NCBI RefSeq assembly: GCF_013205055.1
Contig: NZ_JABMLF010000002.1
Span: 375,190-439,189, forward strand
Length of the DNA: 64,000 bases
Direction of reading: 5' to 3'
From: Rathayibacter sp. VKM Ac-2856
GTDB lineage: Bacteria > Actinomycetota > Actinomycetes > Actinomycetales > Microbacteriaceae
Shown one piece after another: positions 7,563 through 14,641 of the stretch. Within the stretch, counting starts at the first letter, position 1. The number at the start of each line of letters is the position of its first letter. The notes below the pieces were generated by a model. The model saw only the letters and a list, made by a program, of their open reading frames with translations. It was not told the DNA's origin and did no database searches. The position numbers were made by a program, and so were the translations under genes.

Positions 7563-8624
7563 ATGCCCGCCACCCCCTCCCTCCGCAGCGCACTGCCGCA
7601 CCCCCGCGAGCTCGTCGCCTTCGGCCCGCACGACGGCGCGCACCGCGTCGCCCTGCGCGCCGGCGTCTCGATGGCCGTGCCGCTGCTGGTGCTCTGGATG
7701 CTCGGCCGCACCGACCTCGCGCTCTACGCCACCTTCGGCGCCTTCACCGCCCTCTACGGCCGCCGGCACACCCACCGCCCGCGCCTGCTGATGCAGGCCT
7801 CGGCCGCCGCCTACCTCGTCGCGATGGTGACGATCGGCACCGCCGTCGCCCTCTCGCCGCAGCGCGAGTGGCTGATCATCCCGGTGGTCACGATCGCCGC
7901 CGCCGGCGCCACCTACCTCAGCGACGCCCTGCACTGGCACCCGCCCGGCCCGCTGTTCCCGGTCTTCGCGGTCACCGCCTGCGCCTCGGTCCCCGTCGAG
8001 GCCTCGCGGATCCCCGAGGCCTTCGCCCTCGCCGCCGCGTCCGCCGCCTTCTCGCTCCTCGTCGGAGTGAGCGGTCTCGCCGCACCGCGCGCCCGCCTCC
8101 TGCCCGCGACGCCGTGGCGCCCGTCCTTCCGCGCGGCCGCCCTCCGCCCCGCGACCCGCGCCGGGATGCTCCGCTTCGGCGCCGTCGTGCTGATCGCCGG
8201 CGCGATCCCCACCGCGACCGGCCTCGGCCACCCCTACTGGGCGATGGTCTCGGCCGTCGCCGCCGTCTCGGGCGCCGACGCGACCGCCCGCCTCGTCCGG
8301 GCCGGCCACCGGATGCTCGGCACCGTCGTCGGAGTCGCGATCGCCGCCGCGCTGCTCGCCCTGCCGCTGTCCCCGCTCGCGACCATCGGCGTCGTCGTGC
8401 TGCTGCAGATGCTCGCCGAGCTCGTCGTCGGCCGCAACTACGGCCTCACCCTCGCCTTGATCACCCCGCTGGCGATCCTCATGGTCGAGCTCGCCCACCA
8501 CACCGACGAGTTCGTCCTGCTGCGCGACCGCGCCCTCGAGACCGCGATCGGCGTCGCCGTCGGCATCGTCGCCACCCTCCTCACCCACGCCGTCGCCGCG
8601 CGCCGCGCACCCGCCGCGCGCTGA
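7563..8624 (+). CDS. FUSC family membrane protein
   Basis: This 353-residue protein has two blocks of hydrophobic segments. Residues about 32-180 contain the family motif TFGAFTALYGRRHTHR; residues about 205-345 contain YWAMVSAVAAVSG and GTVVGVAIAAALLAL. This is the FUSC-like repeat architecture without a long soluble domain. The ATG at 7563 has GAGGA about six bases upstream. It diverges from the marR-like gene across the two operator copies and is probably derepressed by its ligand. An exporter-like role is inferred from family and context. Confidence 0.82.
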   Translation: MPATPSLRSALPHPRELVAFGPHDGAHRVALRAGVSMAVPLLVLWMLGRTDLALYATFGAFTALYGRRHTHRPRLLMQASAAAYLVAMVTIGTAVALSPQREWLIIPVVTIAAAGATYLSDALHWHPPGPLFPVFAVTACASVPVEASRIPEAFALAAASAAFSLLVGVSGLAAPRARLLPATPWRPSFRAAALRPATRAGMLRFGAVVLIAGAIPTATGLGHPYWAMVSAVAAVSGADATARLVRAGHRMLGTVVGVAIAAALLALPLSPLATIGVVVLLQMLAELVVGRNYGLTLALITPLAILMVELAHHTDEFVLLRDRALETAIGVAVGIVATLLTHAVAARRAPAAR

Positions 8625-8631
8625 CTCCGGG

Positions 8632-8673
8632 AACGACGGAACCCCCGGCCGGCTCGCGCCGATCGGGGGTTCC
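8632..8673. terminator. Hairpin terminator (AACGACGGAACCC type)
   Basis: Perfect stem GGAACCCCCG (8638-8647) / CGGGGGTTCC (8664-8673). It lies between the convergent FUSC and GH43 genes and can serve both strands. Its 5' flank AACGACGGAACCC is shared with hairpins at 11829 and 51907. Confidence 0.6.
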
Positions 8674-8772
8674 GGTGGGGGTGGACGGGACCGGACCCGC
8701 TGGGTCCGCCAACCCCCGGGTGAGACGCCGGGTCGCGCGCGTCGTTCTCCCTGCCGCGACCCCAGGCCTCAG

Positions 8773-10200
8773 CTAGGCGACGAGGCTCCACCTCTGGTTG
8801 GCCTGCCCGTTGCAGGTCCAGGTCCCGAGCTGCCTGCCCGCGGTGGTGCTCTCGTCGGGCACGTCGAGGCAGGCGCCGCTCGCGCGGTTCACGATCGTCT
8901 GACCGTTCAGCTGCCACTGCGTCGTCGCCCCGGACGAGCACGAGGCCTGCACCAGCGCGCCGCCGGAGCCGGAGCTCCCGGACTGCGCGAGGCAGAGCCC
9001 GCTGTGCTGCGTCTGGAACTGCACGTATCCGCCGTTGAGAGCGCGGGCGAACACCGCGTTCGAGCCGTTCCCGCAGGTCCACTGGACGACCTTCGAGCCG
9101 GTCGCGGTCGAGTCGTCCGCCACGTTCACGCAGAGCGAGCTCGACGCGGACTTGATGGTCGACCGGGCGAGCGCCGGTGCGGCGTTCACGGTTCCGGCCG
9201 CCGTGTCGACGACCACGCCGTCCACCTCGGGCATCGCGACCGACGTGTTCGTCGGGAAGCGCAGCGGCTGCCAGACGTAGGTCGAGTCGTTCACCGCGCC
9301 GTTGTTGGCGCCCGCCCAGCGGTCGCCCATGTAGAGGTAGGACGTGCCGGCGGTGCCGCTGATGGTCGCGACGTAGGTCGGCTGCGAGCGGTTGCCCGTC
9401 GGGCCGCCGAAGTCGGTCGGCGTCGTCCACGGGCCGGTGATGCTGGTGGCCGTGGAGTACTTGTTCTGGTTCGGACTCCAGCCGGTCGTGCCGGACGAGA
9501 GGGCGAAGTAGACGCCGTTGCGCTTGAAGATCGTCGGAGCCTCACGGGACTGGTTCTCCCAGTGCAGGCCCTGGAACGACTCGACGTTCGTGTAGGACGC
9601 GTTGAGCTTGAAGATCGCCGTCGACGCGTTCGTGGTCGGGATGGCCGTCGACGAGAAGAGGTACGCCGACCCGTCGTCGTCCTGGTACACCGTCATGTCG
9701 CGCGACTCGTAGCCGAGCGGCCGGAAGCTGCCCTGGTAGGCGTAGGAGCCGTCGATCGTGCTCGACGTGGCGACCGCGGTCCGGCCCTCCCAGTAGTTCT
9801 GCCCGTTCTCCCAGTGCATCCAGAGCACGTACTTCTTCGTGGCCGCGTTGTAGACCAGCTTGGGCCGCTCGATCGTGGAGACGTTGAGCTCCGGCGCCGA
9901 GTTCTTGGTCAGGATGTCGCCGCGGAACTCCCAGTTCTTGAAGTCGGTCGAGCGGTAGAGCGGGACCGAGATGAAGCGGTTGTCCGCATCGGTGCTCTGC
10001 CCGACCCAGTAGTAGTACTGCCCCACCTTCAGCAGGCCGGCGCCGTGCCCGTGGATGGGCTGCCCCTGCGTGGTGAGGAACTGCGTGCCGTTCGTGATGG
10101 TCTGCGGTGCCGCCGCGGCGGGCGCGAGGCCCGAGACCGCGACCAGCGCCGCCGTGGCCAGCGCCATCAGCGCCAGCCGGATCCGTCCGTGTCGTTTCAT
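8773..10200 (-). CDS. Secreted GH43 (exo-beta-1,3-galactanase-like) with C-terminal ricin-type CBM13
   Basis: This 475-residue protein has a Sec signal peptide (residues 1-31, ending APAAAA). Residues about 35-335 form a five-bladed GH43 propeller of the GH43_24 type (GHGAGLLKVGQYYYWVGQ, WEFRGDILT). A CBM13 ricin lectin repeat follows (residues about 349-475: LCVNVADDS, LCLAQSG, ACLDVPDES). The likely general acid is E220 in QSREAPTIF. Q273 in RSQPTYVA sits where characterised exo-beta-1,3-galactanases use an unusual Gln instead of the GH43 Asp base (from memory). AGGAAGGAAG precedes the start. It follows the GH30 gene by 16 bp. The pair would strip beta-1,3-galactan backbones of plant arabinogalactan proteins. 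Confidence 0.85.
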   Translation of the reverse strand: MKRHGRIRLALMALATAALVAVSGLAPAAAAPQTITNGTQFLTTQGQPIHGHGAGLLKVGQYYYWVGQSTDADNRFISVPLYRSTDFKNWEFRGDILTKNSAPELNVSTIERPKLVYNAATKKYVLWMHWENGQNYWEGRTAVATSSTIDGSYAYQGSFRPLGYESRDMTVYQDDDGSAYLFSSTAIPTTNASTAIFKLNASYTNVESFQGLHWENQSREAPTIFKRNGVYFALSSGTTGWSPNQNKYSTATSITGPWTTPTDFGGPTGNRSQPTYVATISGTAGTSYLYMGDRWAGANNGAVNDSTYVWQPLRFPTNTSVAMPEVDGVVVDTAAGTVNAAPALARSTIKSASSSLCVNVADDSTATGSKVVQWTCGNGSNAVFARALNGGYVQFQTQHSGLCLAQSGSSGSGGALVQASCSSGATTQWQLNGQTIVNRASGACLDVPDESTTAGRQLGTWTCNGQANQRWSLVA

Positions 10201-10216
10201 CGTTGAAACTTCCTTC

Positions 10217-11647
10217 CTAGTTCTGGGTCATCGAGGGGACGACCCACGTCGTGGTCGACATCGCGGGAGCGGATGCCGTGAACCTGTTGCCGGACAGCGC
10301 CACCGGGGGCAGCGCGGCGAGGTCCTGCGACCCGCTCGTGCGCACCCCCGTGGCGGTCGCGGAGGCGGAGGCGAAGCGGCTGAGGTCGTAGGTGACCGTC
10401 GCGGCCGTCGGCGTGTTGTTGACGGTGACCAGCACGACGCGCCGGCCGGCCTCGTCGTGGAAGGCGACGGTGTCGTTGTCGCTCACGCCGATCACGCGGT
10501 AGCCGCGGCGGACGTACCGGCTCCACTGCGCCATCGCCCAGAACTTCTTGTTGCGGGTGAAGCTCGACAGGTCGGCGGAGGCGTTGTTGAGATCGGTGTC
10601 GAGCATCCCCCAGCCGCCGGAGTCGACCGCCTGCCAGTAGGCGAAGGCGCTCGCGCCCAGCCACTTCACGTCCCAGAGGATGTTCTGCGAGAGCGTCATG
10701 CCGCTCGCGTCACCGTTGCCGTGCTCCGAGTCCCAGATCCGAGTGCCCTGGGCGGCGTTCTTGAAGCCGGTCCGGTCGGAGCCCTCGTAGCTGTGCACGT
10801 TGTACTGGCCGACGAGCCCGCGGGTCTGCGCGGACCAGCTGTTCACCGTGTCGCGCCCGACGTCGATGCTCGTCTCGTCCGACGCCGCGATCCGCGTCGG
10901 CGAGCCCTGGCGCGCGAGCTCCTCGGTGAGGCGCTGCAGCATGATCGCCTGGTTCGCCGGGTACATCCGGTTGCCCTCCTGGCGGTTGCCGAAGGTCCAG
11001 TAGGCGGCGCTCGGCTCGTTCACCGGCGAGAGGGTGCGGAAGTCGACGCCCCAGGCGGTGCGGAACCGCTCGTTGACGGTGACGAGGTAGCGGGCGAAGG
11101 CCGCGTAGCTGTCGGTGCGCAGGTTCTCCGCGGCGTTCCGGCCACCGGTGACGCTGCCCGAGATCGTCATCCACCAGGGCGGCGAGTTCGAGAACGACTC
11201 CGCGAGGAACTCGCTCGCCGGGATCCGCGACTTCGCCGCCTGGAGGAACCAGCGCTGGTTCGCATCGGCCGACCAGTCGTAGGCCGACGTGGCCGACGCG
11301 AGGTAGCCGGGGATGCGGGCCCGCAGATCCATGTGCCCGGGATAGGCCGGATTCTCGCCGCCGCCGATGTTGTAGCGGACGATGTTCAGCCCGAGCCCCC
11401 GGGTGCGGTCGAACAGCAGATCCGCGTAGGTGTCGCGCACCGTCGCGGTGCCGCCGATCCGGTGCGCGAACCAGCAGAGCGCCGTGCCGAAGCCCTCCCA
11501 CACCGGCCCGCGCTGCACCGGATCGACGACCGCCGTCCCGGTCGCCGCACTCGCGCGCTGCGCTCCCGGCCCGGCGACCGCCGCCAGCGCGCCCGAGAAC
11601 GCCGCCGTTCCTGCGAGGGCCAAGAGCCCTCTCCTGTCCATCTCCAC
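10217..11647 (-). CDS. Secreted GH30 (endo-beta-1,6-galactanase-like), Tat signal
   Basis: This 476-residue GH30 (beta/alpha)8 enzyme has a twin-arginine leader (DRRGLLALAG, cleavage near AQRASA). The catalytic acid/base is E211 in PVNEPSAAYW and the nucleophile E308 in WDSEHGNG. The segment SFSNSPPWWM lies near residues 151-160, and a small beta-sandwich makes up the last 100 residues. It resembles the GH30_5 subgroup of endo-beta-1,6-galactanases. The GTG at 11647 has AAGGAGG five bases upstream; an ATG two codons later (11641) is the alternative. It is first in a two-gene operon with the GH43 galactanase, which supports activity on the beta-1,6-galactan side chains of arabinogalactan proteins. 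Confidence 0.85.
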   Translation of the reverse strand: MEMDRRGLLALAGTAAFSGALAAVAGPGAQRASAATGTAVVDPVQRGPVWEGFGTALCWFAHRIGGTATVRDTYADLLFDRTRGLGLNIVRYNIGGGENPAYPGHMDLRARIPGYLASATSAYDWSADANQRWFLQAAKSRIPASEFLAESFSNSPPWWMTISGSVTGGRNAAENLRTDSYAAFARYLVTVNERFRTAWGVDFRTLSPVNEPSAAYWTFGNRQEGNRMYPANQAIMLQRLTEELARQGSPTRIAASDETSIDVGRDTVNSWSAQTRGLVGQYNVHSYEGSDRTGFKNAAQGTRIWDSEHGNGDASGMTLSQNILWDVKWLGASAFAYWQAVDSGGWGMLDTDLNNASADLSSFTRNKKFWAMAQWSRYVRRGYRVIGVSDNDTVAFHDEAGRRVVLVTVNNTPTAATVTYDLSRFASASATATGVRTSGSQDLAALPPVALSGNRFTASAPAMSTTTWVVPSMTQN

Positions 11648-11724
11648 GGGTACCTCCTTGTACCGTCGTGCGACCCCGGCATCACCCGGATGTCCACGTC
11701 AACATCTGCCTCGAGGACCGTAGC

Positions 11725-11740
11725 ATGGCAGCGCAACCAT
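11725..11740. promoter_or_regulatory. Possible LacI-type operator upstream of the galactanase operon
   Basis: ATGGCAGCGCAACCAT is a 16-bp imperfect palindrome (6 of 8 positions paired) with the central CG typical of LacI-family sites, about 80 bp upstream of the GH30 start. No regulator gene is adjacent. Low confidence. Confidence 0.3.
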
Positions 11741-11828
11741 GAGCACCCCTCGTTGTGCCGGTGCCACTCGGAGGCCGCTTCGGGGACCCTCCTGAGAGGT
11801 CGTCGCGCCGGCCGATCAGCGGGCTGGA

Positions 11829-11872
11829 AACGACAGAACCCCCGGTCAGCTGACGCTGACTCGGGGGTTCTG
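11829..11872 (-). terminator. Terminator of tRNA-Ser
   Basis: Perfect 11-bp stem CAGAACCCCCG (11834-11844) / CGGGGGTTCTG (11862-11872) with an inner GTCAGC/GCTGAC extension. On the minus strand it follows tRNA-Ser by five bases and is followed by TCGTTTCC. Confidence 0.7.
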
Positions 11873-11877
11873 ACTGG

Positions 11878-11964
11878 CGGTACCGGTGGGATTTGAACCC
11901 ACGGTGGACGCAAGCCCACACATGTTTTCGAGACATGCTCCTTCGGCCGCTCGGACACGGTACC
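11878..11964 (-). tRNA. tRNA-Ser (CGA anticodon)
   Basis: This 87-nt class II tRNA has acceptor GGTACCG/CGGTACC, anticodon loop TCTCGAAAA with anticodon CGA, a long variable arm (GTGGGCTTGCGTCCAC), T-arm GGTTCAAATCC and discriminator G as expected for serine. It reads UCG codons. Confidence 0.96.
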
Positions 11965-12042
11965 GAGGACGAGTGTACGCGAGGCTCCGGAATCCCGCCA
12001 ATCGGCGCAGGACCACGGCCGTCGCGGCCGCGCCGGGCCGGT

Positions 12043-12939
12043 TCAGGCGGGCTCGGGCAGGAGGAAGGAGAGCACCCGGTCCCACTCGGAGACGGCGAGC
12101 AGGTGGCCGCGGCCGGGGACGACCTCGAGGCGCGAGTCGGGGAGGCGGGCGGCGTACCACTCGCCGTGCAGGCGGCCGACGGCGGCGTCCTCGGCGCCGT
12201 AGAGCAGGAGTGCGGGGGCGTCGACGGACTCGACCGCGAAGCCCCACTCCTGCAGGGTGTAGCCGAGGATGTCGGCGGCCTGGCCGACGTTGCCCTGGGC
12301 GGCGGCCCGCTCGAGCACGGCCAGGAGCCGCTCGCGGACGCCGGGCGCCTCGAGCACGGCGGCGTCGGCCTCGTCGGCGCCGAGCATGCCGAGCAGCGCC
12401 TCGGGGGCGGGCGCGGAGCCGAAGGCGCCGTCGAGAGCGGCGGTGAGGGAGCGGACGGCCTCGTCGAGCGGCAGGCCGCGCAGCTGCTCGAGCATCGTGC
12501 GGTTCTGCTCGCCGATCCACGGGACGGCGTCGTCGGGTGCGGGAGTGCCGAGGACGGCCACCCGCTCGACCAGGCCCGGGTAGTTGGCCGACAGGGCGAG
12601 GGCGACGCGACCGCCCGCCGACCAGCCGGCCGCGGTGACGGAGGCGATGCCCGCCGTGGCGAGGTACTCGGCGATGTCGGCGGCGGCCTGCTCCGGGCTC
12701 GCTCCGGCTCCGGCGCCGGCGGGGTCGAGGTCCGTCAGGAGCTCCGAGGCGCCGTAGCCGGGGCGGTCGATCGAGAGGAGCCGCACGCCGTGGCGGGCGG
12801 TCGCGGCGGGGTCGGGGTCGAGACCGGCGGCGCCGGGCGCGGGATGGGCGAGCACGACGACGTGCGGGGCGTCCTCCGGACCCGACCAGACGACTCCGAG
12901 TGCGCGGCCGGACTTCAGGGTGTGGACCGTCGAGGGCAT
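12043..12939 (-). CDS. Alpha/beta fold hydrolase
   Basis: This 298-residue protein has a complete alpha/beta-hydrolase fold: VVVLAHPAPGAAG (oxyanion-hole region), SIDRPGYGAS, nucleophile elbow GWSAGG with Ser near residue 112, acid in LLYGAEDAAVG and His in PGRGHLL. No signal peptide or membrane segment is visible, so it is cytoplasmic. The ATG at 12939 was chosen because the in-frame upstream extension is low-complexity Arg/Gly sequence. It diverges from radA across 289 bp. Substrate unknown; the fold is certain, the reaction is not. Confidence 0.82.
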   Translation of the reverse strand: MPSTVHTLKSGRALGVVWSGPEDAPHVVVLAHPAPGAAGLDPDPAATARHGVRLLSIDRPGYGASELLTDLDPAGAGAGASPEQAAADIAEYLATAGIASVTAAGWSAGGRVALALSANYPGLVERVAVLGTPAPDDAVPWIGEQNRTMLEQLRGLPLDEAVRSLTAALDGAFGSAPAPEALLGMLGADEADAAVLEAPGVRERLLAVLERAAAQGNVGQAADILGYTLQEWGFAVESVDAPALLLYGAEDAAVGRLHGEWYAARLPDSRLEVVPGRGHLLAVSEWDRVLSFLLPEPA

Positions 12940-13094
12940 GGGCCCAGTCTCCCGCAGACGACCGACACCGCCGGCGAGCGACACCGCACTCCCGCCCGCC
13001 GAGCGCCGCACACGCCCCTCCCCCGCGCTGCAGGCCGCCCGGCTCTCCACAGTCCGGGCGCGGCGCGTCCGGGTGTCGGCGGTGCCCGCTATCG

Positions 13095-13110
13095 TCGAAG
13101 ACACGTTCGA
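13095..13110. promoter_or_regulatory. LexA (SOS) box upstream of radA
   Basis: TCGAAGACACGTTCGA matches the actinobacterial/Gram-positive SOS box TCGAAC-N4-GTTCGA at 11 of 12 defined positions. It lies 119 bp upstream of the radA start and overlaps a -10-like TATCGT (13090-13095). This suggests LexA repression of radA and DNA-damage induction. Confidence 0.6.
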
Positions 13111-13228
13111 AGGAACGCTCCGATGTCGGAGGCCGGCCGTAGCGTCGCCGATGCCTCCCGCACCACCGCACCACCGCACCGCCGCATCACCGCTCCCCGC
13201 TCAGCCCGCCCCGGCCCGGAAGGACCCC

Positions 13229-14584
13229 ATGGCCTCCTCGAAGACGCGCACCGCCGCCTACCGCTGCTCCGAGTGCGGCTGGACCACCGCGAAGTGGGTC
13301 GGCCGCTGCGGCGAGTGCCAGCAGTGGGGCTCCGTGATCGAGAGCACCGAGCGCACCGGTCTCGTCCGCGCGGTCACCGCGGTCGCCCCCACGGCGGCCC
13401 GGCTCGCCAAGCCGATCACGCAGATCGAGACCACCTCGGCCGCGCACCGGCCCACCGGCGTCGGCGAGCTCGACCGGGTGCTCGGCGGCGGCATCGTCAA
13501 CGGCGCCGTCGTCCTCCTCTCCGGCGAGCCCGGCGTCGGCAAGTCGACGCTGCTGCTCGAGGTGGCCTCCCGCGCCGCCGCCGAGGGCCAGCGCGTCCTC
13601 TACGTCAGCGCCGAGGAGTCCGCCGCCCAGGTGCGGATGCGCGCCGAGCGCACCGGAGCGATGCACGACAGCCTGTTCCTCGCCGCAGAGACCGACCTCG
13701 CGACCGTGCTCGGCCAGATCGACGAGGTCCGCCCGGACCTCCTCATCGTCGACTCCGTGCAGACCGTCGCCAGCGACACCGTCGACGGACTCCCCGGCGG
13801 CCCCAGCCAGGTCCGCGAGGTCGCGGCGACGCTCATCCGGGTCTGCAAGGAGCGCGCCCTCCCCCTCGTGCTCGTCGGCCACGTCACCAAGGACGGCTCG
13901 ATCGCCGGCCCGCGCCTGCTCGAGCACCTCGTCGACGTCGTCTGCCACTTCGAGGGCGACCGCCAGACGGCGCTGCGCTTCGTCCGCTCGCTCAAGAACC
14001 GCTTCGGCCCGACCAACGAGGTCGGCTGCTTCGAGATGACCGCGGAGGGGATCGCCGAGATCCCCGACCCCAGCGGCCTCTTCCTCAGCCGCACCCGCTT
14101 CCCCACCCCGGGCATCTGCGTGACCGTCGCGATGGAGGGGCGCCGCGCCCTGCCCGTCGAGATCCAGGCCCTCGTCATCGCGAACGACGGCGAGCACCCG
14201 CGCCGCGTCACGAACGGCGTCGACGCCTCGCGCGTCGCGATGATCCTCGCGGTGCTCGAGCGCCAGGCAGGCATTCCGCTCCGCCGCTGCGACGTCTACG
14301 TCTCGACCGTCGGCGGCGTGAAGCTGATGGAGCCGGCCGCCGACCTCGCGATCGCCGTCGCCATCGCCTCGGCCCACGCGTACACCCCGCTGCGCCCCGG
14401 GATCGCGGCCTTCGGCGAGATCAGCCTCTCCGGCGACATCCGCCCGGCCTCCGGCGCGAAGCAGCGCGCGAACGAGGCCACCCGCCTGGGCCACCCCTCC
14501 CACCTCGACTCCGGCGCCTTCACCCTCTCGAGCGCGATCACCCACGCCCTCGTGCCGGTGCCCGCCCGCATCCCGGTCGGCTGA
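13229..14584 (+). CDS. radA: DNA repair protein RadA
   Basis: This 451-residue RadA/Sms has an N-terminal C4 zinc finger (C13-x2-C16 and C27-x2-C30), a RecA-like ATPase core with Walker A GEPGVGKS (99-106), the RadA-specific KNRFG motif (256-260) and a C-terminal Lon-protease-like domain. It promotes branch migration and processing of recombination intermediates in the cytoplasm. The start ATG at 13229 has GGAAGGA upstream and gives the canonical N-terminus. A LexA-type box about 120 bp upstream implies SOS control. It is monocistronic and converges on the DUF2207 gene. Confidence 0.96.
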   Translation: MASSKTRTAAYRCSECGWTTAKWVGRCGECQQWGSVIESTERTGLVRAVTAVAPTAARLAKPITQIETTSAAHRPTGVGELDRVLGGGIVNGAVVLLSGEPGVGKSTLLLEVASRAAAEGQRVLYVSAEESAAQVRMRAERTGAMHDSLFLAAETDLATVLGQIDEVRPDLLIVDSVQTVASDTVDGLPGGPSQVREVAATLIRVCKERALPLVLVGHVTKDGSIAGPRLLEHLVDVVCHFEGDRQTALRFVRSLKNRFGPTNEVGCFEMTAEGIAEIPDPSGLFLSRTRFPTPGICVTVAMEGRRALPVEIQALVIANDGEHPRRVTNGVDASRVAMILAVLERQAGIPLRRCDVYVSTVGGVKLMEPAADLAIAVAIASAHAYTPLRPGIAAFGEISLSGDIRPASGAKQRANEATRLGHPSHLDSGAFTLSSAITHALVPVPARIPVG

Positions 14585-14641
14585 GGGCGGCCGCGGAACC
14601 GCCGTTCCCGGCCGATCCCGCGAGGGGCGGCACCGAGCGGG

